In this document: positions 1 to 9,486 of the stretch, piece after piece
How positions within the stretch are numbered: the first letter of the stretch is position 1
Layout of the letters: every line of letters begins with the position of its first letter
Position numbers and translations under genes: made by a program
The notes under the pieces: model-generated
Database searches by the model: none
What the model saw: only the letters and a program-made list of their open reading frames with translations
What the model was told of the DNA's origin: nothing
Source of the DNA: Chitinophagaceae bacterium
GTDB lineage: Bacteria; Bacteroidota; Bacteroidia; Chitinophagales; Chitinophagaceae
NCBI GenBank assembly: GCA_018335935.1
Contig: JAGXRG010000036.1
Coordinates: 1 to 34,578, forward strand
Length of the DNA stretch: 34,578 bases
Direction: 5' to 3'

Positions 1-3000
1 GGAGTTGGATTGACTTGAACATTTGTTGTTTGTGCAGCAGAAACACAATTAGCTGCAGAAGTGGCTGTAACACTGTATACACCTGCATGAACATTGGTTA
101 CATTTGTGATAGACGGATTTTGAACTGATGAAACAAAACTGTTTGGTCCTGCCCAATTATAGGTCATGGTTCCTGGTGATGCAGTTGTTGCTGATAAGAA
201 TAAAGTACTATCAAAACAAATAGGACTATTAGAAGTAATAGTAGGTTGTTGAGGAGTAGAATCTACAACTATAGTTTTAGTACCTGCAGCAGAGGTACAA
301 TTATTAATGGTTACTGTAACAGAATATGTTCCACCATAAGCAAAAGAAATATTAGTGATGTTTGGATTTTGTTGGGTAGAAGTAAAACCATTTGGTCCAC
401 TCCAATTATAAGTTGCAGTTCCACTCGATGTGGTAGATGCATTTAAGCTCAAAGTATTTCCACTACAGATATTATTAACTGCAGTAATAGAAGGTGTATT
501 AGGAGGATTAGGATCAGTCAGCACAATGGGTCCAACTACATTAGAACTACATCCATTTAAAGTAACACGAATATTAGAATAAGTACCGGCTAACAAATTG
601 GTTAAAGTTACTACACCACTTGAATTAGCAGTTAATGAAGTAGATTGTGGTGATCCATTTCTGGTATAAGAAATTAAGTAAGTGGTTGAAGCGGTTAATC
701 CATACAAAGCAATACTACCATCAGCTACTGCACATTGAGTAGGATTGGTAAATGTGGTATTACTAATAACTGGAACAGGATTAACAATAACAGTTATTGT
801 AGCCCTAGGTCCTTCACAATTATTTGGTGTAATTTGGCTTACATAATAATTTGAACTACCAACTGTTGAAGTAGAAGGGGTTGGGGCTGATGAACTTCCT
901 ATTCCACCACTGGATGAAGTATACCATAGTAAAGAATTACCAGTATTGGGTGTAGCTGTTAACGGACTTGTACTCTGATTCTCGCAAAGTTGTACAGGCG
1001 AATTTACAATTGGTGCTGATGGAGTTATATAAATTGTTACAGTTATTAAAGCTCTAGGACTTTCGCAATTAGATGCATTAGTTTGACTTACATAATAATT
1101 TGTACTACCAACACTAGCTGAAGAAGGTGTTGGTGCTATTGTACTTCCAGAACCTCCTGTTGAAGAGGTATACCATAATAAATTATTTCCTGAGTTTGCT
1201 GTTGCAGTTAAAGCTGTAGTTGGTTCTCCTTGGCAATAAGTTATAGGTGTTGTAACAAGTGGTTCTGTTGGTGTTGGATTAATTGTTACAGTTATGGTTG
1301 CTCGAGGTCCTTCGCAATTTTTTGAAGTTACTTGACTTACAAAGTAATTAGTATTACCAACTGTGGTAGTTGAGGGAGTTGGTGCTGTTAAACTACCTGT
1401 ACCCCCTGTAGAAACTGTATACCAAAGTAAGTTGTTACCTGAAGCAGCACTGGCAGTTAATGGAATTGCAGTTTCATTTTGACAATAAACAACCGGTGAG
1501 TTTACAATTGGGGAAGTTGGATTAGGATTTATTATTACTTCAATAACGGCACGTGGACTTTCACAATTGAAAGAATTGGTTTGAGAAACATAAAAATTAT
1601 ATGTGCCAACTGTTGCAGTAGAAGGTGTTGGAGCAGTTGAACTTGCGGCACCCCCAGTTGCTACAGTATACCATTTTATGGTATTCCCAGAAGATCCTGA
1701 TGCAGTTAAGGGTACTGAACTTGCATTATGACAATAATCGATAGGAGTTGAAACCGTTGGTTCTATTGGTGTTGGATTTACAGTAACCACAATAGCTGTT
1801 CTTGGTCCTTCGCAACCATCAGGTGTTACCTGACTAACATAATAAGTGGTACTTCCTACTGAAAGCGTACTTGGTGTTGGAGAAGAAAAACTTCCTATAC
1901 CTCCATTTGCAACAGTATACCATTTTAAAATATGTGCAGGCAGAGGAGTTGCAACCAAAGTATCTGCAACGGCATTTTGGCAATAAATTATAGGGGTATT
2001 TACTGTTGGAGCTGGAGGGTTAGGGAATACTCTGATTGAATCAAGTTTTGAACTAATTCCACTACATCCGTTTCCTACAAAAATTCTTATATAATATAAT
2101 CCGGGTTGATTAAAATTGAAGTTAATGATGCTATCACCATTGGTCCATAAATCAATATCATTCGGACTAGCATTATTTGATCCCAAATTATTAGAGGAAG
2201 TCCATCCTGATGATGGTGAAATGTCCCAATAATATTTTGCAGAATTTCTGCATCCGCTACCAGTAACTACAAAACCACTAGTTGAAGTATTGGTTACAGA
2301 AATAGATTTATTATTGCATACCTTATTCGGTACCATAAAAAAATTAGCAGTAGGGGGTTCGTTAATCTCAATTGGAGAAACTGTAGAAGTAGCACTACCA
2401 CAAGGATTGGTAACCAACATAGTTGCAGCAAATGTGTTAAATGGACCAGAGCTGGGTATATTATTACAAGATGTTCTTAAGTAAGTATGAGAAACTGTAT
2501 CTGGAACTAATGGGTGCGTAAAAACTGCAGAATCACCATCTCCAAATCGAATAAGATATTTGGTTCCGGGAATATTACCAGCAGTTGATGTTATAGGGAA
2601 CTTAATCGTTTTAGGTATGCAACCCGATAAATTACCAGGGTTAACTAATGAACCTGAGGGAGAATTTCCTACAAAAACATTATACGTTCTGGTTCCAATA
2701 CAACCAGTGGTGGCATGTGTAATACTAATACTTAAGGTGTAAGTGCCATTTGCATAAGCATGAACTATATTAGTGTTAAAGGGATTGAAAATAGTATCTG
2801 GCGATCCATCACCCCAATTTATTTTATATTGGTTAATGGAACCTTGTTGAGTACTTGTGAGACCGTTAGCAATAACAATATTTGATTGAGAAGTAGAATT
2901 GCATCTTACAATAAAATCTTTACCATCAAAACTCGTTACAGAAGTTGATGGTGCACCTGAAATTAATATTGGAATTATTTTTTCTTTAATTAATATCGAA

Positions 3001-3569
3001 CCATTAGTACTTGTGTTACCACAAAAGCTAGTAGATGCGATAATAGTATAATTAAAAGTACCTAACTGATTACTTGAACCAAAAATTCTAACAACACCTG
3101 CACTAAAGTTACTATTGATTCCAGTAGGTAATCCTGTAACATTAATACTTATATTACTACCACCTACAGAATAGCGAATGGTATCTATAGCATCGTTTTG
3201 ACAAATGGTTTGATTATTTGTTCCAGTAGCAGAAATGAGTGTTAAAGAAGGTGGTGTGTTAACATTCATTGTTACATAATTGGAAATTGCAAATGAACAA
3301 GGCGAATTAGCATTCGTTTGTCTCACATGAACTACATCTCCATTAATTAATGAATTAGTAAAATAAGTTGAACTATTAGCACCAGATATTGGATTATTAT
3401 TTAAATACCATTGATAACTTGGGTTTGAGCAATTGTTAACTTGTGAAGTAAAAGTAACATTAGATCCACTGCAGATTGGATTTGATGATGGAGCTATTGA
3501 AACAGTCGTTTGGCTAACTACAACATTACAAAAGAGAATTAAAAAAATAAATGTTTGTAAAAATTTCAT
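1..3569 (-). CDS. Giant secreted Ig/PKD-repeat surface protein, C-terminus beyond window
   Basis: The frame runs open from the ATG at 3569 to the left edge, giving about 1189 residues and no C-terminus. Residues 1-19 look like a signal peptide (MKFLQTFIFLILF, ending near VVVSQ). An N-terminal Ig-like domain follows, then PKD-like domains with WGDGSP (near 2815) and FGDGDS (near 2540). Five tandem Ig_7-type (CHU_C-associated) repeats lie at about 2000-780, each with YCQ or LCE, WYT, APTPS, YYVSQ and CE.PRA. Near 510-20 are two SprB-like Ig repeats with WSGPNGF or WAGPNSF. Proteins of this build in Bacteroidota usually end in a type B T9SS signal and reach the cell surface as adhesins; that end is outside the window, so this is inference. 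The start lies 18 bp after the stop of the PorP/SprF gene, so the two are probably cotranscribed. Start and reading frame are well supported; the function is not known. Confidence 0.85.
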   Translation of the reverse strand, partial: MKFLQTFIFLILFCNVVVSQTTVSIAPSSNPICSGSNVTFTSQVNNCSNPSYQWYLNNNPISGANSSTYFTNSLINGDVVHVRQTNANSPCSFAISNYVTMNVNTPPSLTLISATGTNNQTICQNDAIDTIRYSVGGSNISINVTGLPTGINSNFSAGVVRIFGSSNQLGTFNYTIIASTSFCGNTSTNGSILIKEKIIPILISGAPSTSVTSFDGKDFIVRCNSTSQSNIVIANGLTSTQQGSINQYKINWGDGSPDTIFNPFNTNIVHAYANGTYTLSISITHATTGCIGTRTYNVFVGNSPSGSLVNPGNLSGCIPKTIKFPITSTAGNIPGTKYLIRFGDGDSAVFTHPLVPDTVSHTYLRTSCNNIPSSGPFNTFAATMLVTNPCGSATSTVSPIEINEPPTANFFMVPNKVCNNKSISVTNTSTSGFVVTGSGCRNSAKYYWDISPSSGWTSSNNLGSNNASPNDIDLWTNGDSIINFNFNQPGLYYIRIFVGNGCSGISSKLDSIRVFPNPPAPTVNTPIIYCQNAVADTLVATPLPAHILKWYTVANGGIGSFSSPTPSTLSVGSTTYYVSQVTPDGCEGPRTAIVVTVNPTPIEPTVSTPIDYCHNASSVPLTASGSSGNTIKWYTVATGGAASSTAPTPSTATVGTYNFYVSQTNSFNCESPRAVIEVIINPNPTSPIVNSPVVYCQNETAIPLTASAASGNNLLWYTVSTGGTGSLTAPTPSTTTVGNTNYFVSQVTSKNCEGPRATITVTINPTPTEPLVTTPITYCQGEPTTALTATANSGNNLLWYTSSTGGSGSTIAPTPSSASVGSTNYYVSQTNASNCESPRALITVTIYITPSAPIVNSPVQLCENQSTSPLTATPNTGNSLLWYTSSSGGIGSSSAPTPSTSTVGSSNYYVSQITPNNCEGPRATITVIVNPVPVISNTTFTNPTQCAVADGSIALYGLTASTTYLISYTRNGSPQSTSLTANSSGVVTLTNLLAGTYSNIRVTLNGCSSNVVGPIVLTDPNPPNTPSITAVNNICSGNTLSLNASTTSSGTATYNWSGPNGFTSTQQNPNITNISFAYGGTYSVTVTINNCTSAAGTKTIVVDSTPQQPTITSNSPICFDSTLFLSATTASPGTMTYNWAGPNSFVSSVQNPSITNVTNVHAGVYSVTATSAANCVSAAQTTNVQVNPT

Positions 3570-3587
3570 TGATAATTTCTTTTCTTG

Positions 3588-4631
3588 TTAATATCCAAAC
3601 CATCTGAGCTGACTACTTCCACGTGGACATAAAGTCTGATTCATTAAATTTGCATTAGGGTCTTTCGTAAAAATATAACTTAAGGTAAACTCAAATCCGC
3701 CTCTGAAATTGCTTCCAGAAGTTAATTTAGATACATTAATATCATACGATAATCCTGCTCTCATGTTTTTAAATTCTATACCTACATATGGTGCTATGGC
3801 ATCATTATATCTATACCAACTTCCAAAAATTACATTATAATTTTCTTCAGGTATTTGAGATAAAGCTCTACTAAATGCAGCACCAAAAATTAAGTCGTTA
3901 CTAAATTCTGAATTCATGTATGCCCCACTGAAATACAATCTATTTTCTTCTCCTACTTGAAAATTAGTTCCAGCATTAAAAACTAATCTAGGTTGTATTT
4001 GATGGGTTGGACCATTAAAAGACTCGGTAGGTTTATTAAAGTGATAAATTGCAGCTCCACAATAAAAACTAGAAATATCTGTAATAGCAGAATATAAAAT
4101 ACCCACAGAATAATCTACATAACTAGTACTAAAACCATTTACAGGTTCACCTGTTGGTAAAGTGTTATCAAAACCAAGAGGAGTCATTTGCTGACCAAAA
4201 CTAAATTTCGAATAATCTAATAATCTTGTAGTATAGGTTGCCATTGCACCTACTCCAATTCTATTTACTCCATATGGATCTAATAGTTTATGAAACGACA
4301 TAGAGCCCCCTATACTATTTGTTTTTAAGCCACCTCCATTGGTTTTATCAAATAAGCCTGTAAATCCAAAACCAGCTATATCTCCATCTTTAATAACAGA
4401 TTTTAAAGCATTGGCATCAACAGAAAATGTGCCTGTTAAATATGGAGTTTGTAAACTCGGCCATTGACTTCTATAGCAACCAGAAGTTCTTACATCGCCA
4501 TTAAAAAAACCAGTCAAGGCTGGGTTCATTAAAATTGGGGCAGCATAGTATTGTGTAAAGTGCGGATCTTGAGCATTTACAAAACTGATTTTAAATAATA
4601 AAATTAATATGCACTTGAACTTTATTTTCAT
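3588..4631 (-). CDS. PorP/SprF family type IX secretion outer-membrane protein
   Basis: This is a predicted outer-membrane beta-barrel of the PorP/SprF family, which helps secrete or anchor large T9SS cargo with type B signals. The mature N-terminus has the family pattern AQDPHFTQYYAAPILMNPAL, followed by the typical TG and RSQWPSL. Later parts are alternating barrel strands, with FGSWYRYNDAIAPYVGIEF and a closing strand FEFTLSYIF. I chose the ATG at 4631 because it begins a clean signal peptide (MKIKFKCILILLF, cleavage after VNA); the frame is open to 4661, which would add ten residues before it. From 4631 the protein has 347 residues, normal for the family. It sits between two cargo genes on the same strand, 18 bp before the giant Ig-repeat gene and about 200 bp after the 842-residue cargo gene. 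Which cargo it serves cannot be told from sequence. Confidence 0.92.
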   Translation of the reverse strand: MKIKFKCILILLFKISFVNAQDPHFTQYYAAPILMNPALTGFFNGDVRTSGCYRSQWPSLQTPYLTGTFSVDANALKSVIKDGDIAGFGFTGLFDKTNGGGLKTNSIGGSMSFHKLLDPYGVNRIGVGAMATYTTRLLDYSKFSFGQQMTPLGFDNTLPTGEPVNGFSTSYVDYSVGILYSAITDISSFYCGAAIYHFNKPTESFNGPTHQIQPRLVFNAGTNFQVGEENRLYFSGAYMNSEFSNDLIFGAAFSRALSQIPEENYNVIFGSWYRYNDAIAPYVGIEFKNMRAGLSYDINVSKLTSGSNFRGGFEFTLSYIFTKDPNANLMNQTLCPRGSSQLRWFGY

Positions 4632-4838
4632 GGGTATATTAAAGTAAAACAGAATAATCAAATAACTGAATTTTGTTAATTGAAAACAAGTTAAAGAAAA
4701 AAATAATGATAAAAGAACAGATCATAAATTTCATAATTATGACTACAACATAAAATGAAAATATTGAAAAATTGTTCTTGTAATTAGGATAATGGAATTA
4801 TGTTGAAAGTATTTTATTACTTATTGTTTATTCACATT

Positions 4839-7367
4839 TTAACGAATTAAAACTGATGTTCCATTCAGACTAATTTTTTTACCAGAATCTTTTTCTGTAT
4901 AATCTAAAGTCCATACAAAAGTTCCAGATGAAAGTAGTTGTCCTTTATATTTTCCATCCCATTTTGAAATGTTATCAAATGATACAAAAACAGGTTTACC
5001 TAATCTATCATATACTCTAAAAACTATATCAATAGCCTTATACGCATTTAAAGGATATAAGAAATCATTTAAACCATCTCCATTAGGTGTAAATGCAGTA
5101 GCAACTTGTATAAAACAATTACTAGCTACTCTTACTTTTTGAAAAGATGTATCGTAACAAGGTATTGAATTTCCGACTATTAACCTTACATTATAATCTG
5201 TATAATTTGAGCCTGTATTAATTGGATAATTCACAATTGGGTAAACTTGTGTTGGAGGATTTTTTTCGAGACTTGTTTGTCCATTTGCAAAATTCCAATT
5301 CCAAGAAGTTAAATTTCCCTTGCTGGAATCTGTAAATGCAACCATATCATTTGGACAAACAATTGGGTTATTGATAATAAACTTTGATTTTATATCGTCA
5401 AAGTCTAAAGTAAAAGTCTGCTCAGTACTATCACTACAAGCTTCATTAGCTGTAACTAATTTTATATTTTTTATACTATTAGTATTGTATGCAAAAAAAT
5501 AATTGGGTTGATTAAATTTTAATACGCCATCAACATACCAACTCCATTTATTCTCTCCATTATCAACAGTATGAAATAAAAATAAAGTATCACTAATACA
5601 TGCAGCTTTATCAAAAGAAGTGAAACTGGCATCTACTGCTGTAAACGATTGAAAACTCACAGAGCCAGGTAAAGTTTCAATTCCACAATCATTAATAATA
5701 GTATTGCCATCTGTACCAGTATTTAAATTTACTTGATAAGTACCAGTTTGTAAGGGCACAGATAATTGTAAAGTAACTGTTGTTCCCACACCATCTATAC
5801 AATTAATACTAGCACCAATAACAGTTGTAGCTGTAGGGCCACTAATTGAAAACTCACTGCCAGTTGCTGTTATTGAGCTGCAAATCATGGCTTGTTTGAA
5901 ATACAATTTTATTTGAGATGATGAACATGGAGGAGGAATAATACTATCAAATTCTGTAGGAATAGTTCCTCTCACAAAAATGTCTTTAGTAGTAGAATCT
6001 TTACAGCCAACAGTATTAGTGACCACTAGTTTAGTGGTATATATTTTATTTATTGGCAATACAGGATATGTTTGAGCTGGAGGGTTTTTGATATTGCTAG
6101 TATTACCATTTGCAAAATTCCATAGCCAAGAGTTTATTAATCCTTTAGATGAATCTGTAAAAACTTCAGGATTATTAGGGCAAGTAGTATCTCTAGAAAC
6201 TGTGAACTTGGGAATTAAAGTATGATCTGTAATTGGAATATCTTGTTCTATAGAATCAATACAAGAAGGATTTGAAACAACCAGTTTTACTTTTCTGCTT
6301 GTAAAATTGGAGTAAGTTACAGTTTGAGAAGTTGCAGTACTCGTAGATGGATTTCCATCAAAAGTCCAATACCATTTATTGGTATTATTATTTCCATCAT
6401 GTAAATATCTTAATGTATCTGATGTACAAGTTTCTCTTATAACTTGAGTAATAAATGATGGATTTGGTTTTTGAAAGACGTCAACATTTTTTGCATTAGC
6501 ACCTGCAATTACATTATTTCCACAGAAATCAACCAAAGTATTTCCATCAGTACCATTTTGTGCATTAATAGTATAAGAACCTGTTGGTAGGGGTGAAGCT
6601 AAATTTATGATGATACTATCTGTGTCAAAACCTGTTGAACAACCAATTCCTACTGCATTTGAAATGGCTGGATTAGTTGAAATATTGAAATCGCTACCAT
6701 TAGTTGCAAGTGAATTACAGCGAACAGCTTTATTTAATTTTATTCCAATACTTTGACCACCACATGGGGCAGAAACTCTTTGAAATGCAGGGGCAACAGG
6801 ATCTGTAATTAAGGTAGAAGAAGCTGCACTAAAAGTTAAATTATAACCTGATTGGTTGGTTGATGTAAAATGACTTACCATTAATAAGTACAATCTTCCT
6901 GCTACAAGATTTGGAGATTTAGTAATGGTGGGTACACCAGTTCCCTCACATCCATTTAATACAGTTGCAGTATTGCTTGTTCCTGTAGTTCCTGTATTAC
7001 CACTCCAATTACAGGCAACAAATAATGAAGCATCTGTATAAATATCATTGGGGTTTCGACCTGTAATATCAAATAATTGCCAATCATAATCATCACTTGC
7101 CAAAGCTGGAGTTATACTAAATTCAAGTGGCCCATTTATATAACATAAAAACTTATAGTAGTAGGGATTAATATCGGTATATAAAGTAGTTGAAGTACAA
7201 ACAGGAACAGGAATTGTTCTACCAGCACATGCTGGAACACTAGTTTGTGTAAAAGTTGCTGTACCACAAACAGGAAAAGCACTAGAAGGATTTTGACCAA
7301 CATTTGGGCATTGGCTGTTTGCTTGAAATGCAATTAGAAAACTTACAACGAAAACTAAATAACGCAT
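4839..7367 (-). CDS. Secreted PKD-type protein with type B T9SS C-terminal signal
   Basis: This 842-residue protein has a signal peptide (MRYLVFVVSFLIAFQANSQ). An N-terminal Cys-rich domain covers about residues 20-185. Two copies of a module of about 270 residues follow, at roughly 186-465 and 466-745. Each copy has an SbsA-like Ig domain (GIKLNKAVRCNS / KLYFKQAMICSS, TGTDGNT or NGTDGNT) and two PKD-like domains (WYWTFDG / WSWYVDG, then SWLWNFANG / SWNWNFANG). The last 90 residues are the gliding-motility-associated (CHU_C) signal, with ATAFTPNGDGLNDF and VYDRLGKPVF and a final strand ending VLIR. The family is exported by the T9SS and held on the cell surface. The PorP/SprF gene downstream is its likely partner. 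A minus-strand TAGGTTTG promoter element lies 20 bp before the start. The ligand or substrate is unknown. Confidence 0.9.
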   Translation of the reverse strand: MRYLVFVVSFLIAFQANSQCPNVGQNPSSAFPVCGTATFTQTSVPACAGRTIPVPVCTSTTLYTDINPYYYKFLCYINGPLEFSITPALASDDYDWQLFDITGRNPNDIYTDASLFVACNWSGNTGTTGTSNTATVLNGCEGTGVPTITKSPNLVAGRLYLLMVSHFTSTNQSGYNLTFSAASSTLITDPVAPAFQRVSAPCGGQSIGIKLNKAVRCNSLATNGSDFNISTNPAISNAVGIGCSTGFDTDSIIINLASPLPTGSYTINAQNGTDGNTLVDFCGNNVIAGANAKNVDVFQKPNPSFITQVIRETCTSDTLRYLHDGNNNTNKWYWTFDGNPSTSTATSQTVTYSNFTSRKVKLVVSNPSCIDSIEQDIPITDHTLIPKFTVSRDTTCPNNPEVFTDSSKGLINSWLWNFANGNTSNIKNPPAQTYPVLPINKIYTTKLVVTNTVGCKDSTTKDIFVRGTIPTEFDSIIPPPCSSSQIKLYFKQAMICSSITATGSEFSISGPTATTVIGASINCIDGVGTTVTLQLSVPLQTGTYQVNLNTGTDGNTIINDCGIETLPGSVSFQSFTAVDASFTSFDKAACISDTLFLFHTVDNGENKWSWYVDGVLKFNQPNYFFAYNTNSIKNIKLVTANEACSDSTEQTFTLDFDDIKSKFIINNPIVCPNDMVAFTDSSKGNLTSWNWNFANGQTSLEKNPPTQVYPIVNYPINTGSNYTDYNVRLIVGNSIPCYDTSFQKVRVASNCFIQVATAFTPNGDGLNDFLYPLNAYKAIDIVFRVYDRLGKPVFVSFDNISKWDGKYKGQLLSSGTFVWTLDYTEKDSGKKISLNGTSVLIR

Positions 7368-7386
7368 AATGATTGAATACTAGCGA

Positions 7387-7394
7387 CAAACCTA
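7387..7394 (-). promoter_or_regulatory. Bacteroidota -7 promoter element for the 4839-7367 gene
   Basis: Read on the minus strand this is TAGGTTTG, an exact match to the Bacteroidota -7 consensus TAnnTTTG, ending 19 nt before the ATG. I see no good -33 TTTG at the expected distance, so the call rests on the -7 box and its position. Confidence 0.5.
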
Positions 7395-7512
7395 AAGCAT
7401 AATAATGAAAATGAACTTGCTTGTACTATTTTTAGTAATTTGTTTACAGTCATTTTTTAATCAACAATTTATTCAGATTAAGAAAACAAATTGCATGAAA
7501 GAACAGAATACT

Positions 7513-7520
7513 TATTTTTG
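7513..7520 (+). promoter_or_regulatory. Bacteroidota promoter (-33/-7) for the DUF6580 gene
   Basis: TATTTTTG matches TAnnTTTG exactly and ends 14 nt before the ATG at 7535. A TTG at 7491-7493 lies 19 nt upstream, the expected place of the -33 element. The implied leader is very short, as is common in this phylum. Confidence 0.6.
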
Positions 7521-7534
7521 CACAAATTGAAAAT

Positions 7535-8104
7535 ATGAAGTTTACTAAAAAGGTTGTTTTATTTATTGCTCTGATTATTACTGTAAGTGTATTGTATAGA
7601 GTTTCTCCGCTTAGAGATTATGGGTTTGCTCCACAATTAGCCATTGCATTATTTAGTGGTTATTTGTTTAGTAACAATAAAAAATGGGCTTTTATTCTAC
7701 CCTTAATGTCTATGTTTTTATCTGATGTACTATATGAAGTTCTTTATAATTATAATCTTTCAGACATTAAAGGCTTTTATGGTTTTGAACAGGTATTAAA
7801 TTATTCTTTCATATTAGTATTAACCGGAATTGGGTTTTTCATTAAAAAAGCAAAAGTTTCAAGAATTGCTTCAGCTTCAATAGCCGGGCCTACTGTTTAT
7901 TTTCTAATTTCAAACTTTGCTGTATGGGCAGGAAATGGAGGATATCAGCATCCTAAAACTTTAGCTGGATTAATAGCTTGTATGACAGAAGGATTACCAT
8001 TTTATAAAAATAGTTTAGTAGGAACATTATTATTTTCTACCATTTTATTTGGTTCTTATTTTTTAATTACTAAAAATGAAACTCAAGAAGCAATAGCTAA
8101 TTAA
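7535..8104 (+). CDS. DUF6580 family integral membrane protein
   Basis: This 189-residue protein is mostly hydrophobic, with about five or six membrane segments (near 7-24, 33-70, 87-106, 113-130 and 158-178). Family marks are RDYGFAPQLAIALFSGYLF near the start and FLISNFAVWAGNGGYQHPKT, followed by GLIACMTEGLPFYKNSLVGT in the second half. These fit the DUF6580 family, whose function is not established; the fold recalls small substrate-binding membrane subunits of ECF-type transporters, which is only a guess. It is read alone from its own promoter, divergent from the T9SS cargo gene, and ends in a strong hairpin terminator shared with the convergent gene. Confidence 0.82.
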   Translation: MKFTKKVVLFIALIITVSVLYRVSPLRDYGFAPQLAIALFSGYLFSNNKKWAFILPLMSMFLSDVLYEVLYNYNLSDIKGFYGFEQVLNYSFILVLTGIGFFIKKAKVSRIASASIAGPTVYFLISNFAVWAGNGGYQHPKTLAGLIACMTEGLPFYKNSLVGTLLFSTILFGSYFLITKNETQEAIAN

Positions 8105-8121
8105 ACAGTTTTTTAATATTT

Positions 8122-8152
8122 AAAAAGAGCAACTAAAATAGTTGCTCTTTTT
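8122..8152. terminator. Bidirectional Rho-independent terminator
   Basis: A perfect 14-bp stem (AAAAAGAGCAACTA at 8122-8135, its complement at 8139-8152) with loop AAA and T- and A-runs on both sides. It sits between the stop at 8104 (plus) and the stop at 8154 (minus), so it can end both transcripts. Confidence 0.9.
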
Positions 8153-8153
8153 T

Positions 8154-8900
8154 TTAGAATCTAATTCCTAAATTAAGGCCCAATCCCCTTATTCCTGCCC
8201 AAGGACCAGTAGAAGAGATTTCAGCTGTAGTAGCTGATGTAACTTTTCCATCAAATCTAAAAGGACCTACTTCATTAAATTGATCTAATTGATCTTGTAA
8301 AGCTTGTTTTTCTTGAGGTGTATTCATTGCAGGATTAATATCTACACCATGTATTGTTCCAGAACTAGAACCATAATGTCCACCAATTATATAAACATCG
8401 AGCACCAATTTTTTTGCTATATTAAATTGAGAGCCCAGTAAAATTCCTGCACTAATAGAAGATATTGTTCCATTAAATAGTACTGTTGGTTTAGTAGTAT
8501 AATTTGGGTTATTGTAAGTTATAGGAATAGAAACATCAAAAGTGGCATAACGTGCATAGGGTGCTATATAAAATCCCTTTAGTTTTCCTGCACTCAAATA
8601 AAATCTTACTTCTGGTGTAATGGCAAAATTTCCTACCTGAAAATCATTCACTTTAACATTTGGGTCATCTATCATTTTTTCTATATAACTTTTCAAGGGT
8701 AGTTGAGATTTTGGCATATATCTTACACCCACCGATAAGCTCATTTTCTTTAAAAAACTTCTTTCGTAAGTAAGCGAATAGTTGTTTAATGCTAAACCCG
8801 ATAAGTTGGTTTTAATAATATTTTTTCCTCCTGTTAAAAGACCTAATTGTGCATTAGAAAAGAAAGGAATCAGAATAAAGAGAATCATTATCTTTTTCAT
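8154..8900 (-). CDS. Outer-membrane beta-barrel protein (DUF3575-like)
   Basis: This 248-residue protein has a signal peptide (MKKIMILFILIPFFSNAQ). After it come alternating amphipathic strands typical of a small eight- to ten-stranded outer-membrane barrel: IIKTNLSGLALNNYSLTYER, LSVGVRYMP, FAITPEVRFYLS, GFYIAPYARYATF, ISAGILLGSQF, and a last strand GLNLGIRF ending in the Phe typical of barrel proteins. The pattern (KTNL, then a barrel with EVRFYL) fits DUF3575-like proteins. A polar insert at about residues 185-225 (TPQEKQALQDQLDQF) is probably an outer loop. It is a single gene convergent with the DUF6580 gene. No specific role can be given. Confidence 0.75.
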   Translation of the reverse strand: MKKIMILFILIPFFSNAQLGLLTGGKNIIKTNLSGLALNNYSLTYERSFLKKMSLSVGVRYMPKSQLPLKSYIEKMIDDPNVKVNDFQVGNFAITPEVRFYLSAGKLKGFYIAPYARYATFDVSIPITYNNPNYTTKPTVLFNGTISSISAGILLGSQFNIAKKLVLDVYIIGGHYGSSSGTIHGVDINPAMNTPQEKQALQDQLDQFNEVGPFRFDGKVTSATTAEISSTGPWAGIRGLGLNLGIRF

Positions 8901-8967
8901 ATGGACTTTTTTTGGTTATTGTAAATATATTTTATTTTAAAATGATGATAAAATAGTTTTTTTGCAC

Positions 8968-9486
8968 ATGCGAAAGTTATCGATGGATGAACTGAATAGA
9001 AAGTCAGTTGAAGAATTTAAGCAATCTCAAAAAAAGAAAATCATTGTGGTGCTCGATAATATCAGAAGCATGCACAATGTTGGAAGCGTTTTTAGAACTT
9101 CTGATGCTTTTTTAATTGAAGCCATTTGCATTTGTGGTTTTACTGCTCAACCTCCTCACAGAGACATTAATAAAACTGCATTAGGAGCCACAGAAACTGT
9201 GAGTTGGATTTATTTTGAAAACACTGTTGATGCTATTACTGAATTAAAAGAAAATAATTATACGATTTATGCTGTTGAACAAACTGAAGGCAGCATAAGT
9301 TTAGAAGAATTTCCAAATTCAGATCAACCTATTGCTGTTGTTTTTGGTAATGAAGTAGAAGGTGTAAGTGATGAAGTTTTACAACAAGTTGATGGTTGTA
9401 TAGAAATTCCTCAGCTTGGCATGAAACATAGTCTAAACATTAGTGTGGCTGCAGGAATTGTATTATGGAAATTAGTTTGGGGTTAA
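8968..9486 (+). CDS. SpoU/TrmH family RNA 2'-O-methyltransferase
   Basis: This is a short (172-residue) SPOUT-class methyltransferase that would move a methyl group from S-adenosylmethionine to a ribose 2'-OH in tRNA or rRNA. All three family motifs are present: LDNIRSMHNVGSVFRTSDAF near residue 30 (catalytic Arg in the Asn...Arg element), VVFGNEVEGVS near 123, and IEIPQLGMKHSLNISVAAG near 145, the knotted cofactor site. There is no N-terminal substrate-binding domain beyond about 25 residues, so it is the minimal form. I chose the ATG at 8968; a TTG six bases earlier (8962) is the only alternative. The stop is immediately followed by the stop of the convergent UbiD-type gene at 9487. The target nucleotide cannot be told from sequence. 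Confidence 0.88.
   Translation: MRKLSMDELNRKSVEEFKQSQKKKIIVVLDNIRSMHNVGSVFRTSDAFLIEAICICGFTAQPPHRDINKTALGATETVSWIYFENTVDAITELKENNYTIYAVEQTEGSISLEEFPNSDQPIAVVFGNEVEGVSDEVLQQVDGCIEIPQLGMKHSLNISVAAGIVLWKLVWG

Noticed and set aside
246..2742. Plus-strand open frames of 60-66 residues in the giant repeat gene
   Set aside because: They lie antisense to a continuous 1189-residue frame with clear Ig and PKD motifs and have no recognisable features.
7136..7333. Minus-strand 65-residue frame near the start of the 842-residue cargo gene
   Set aside because: It is another frame of the same coding sequence, with low-complexity Leu/Val content.
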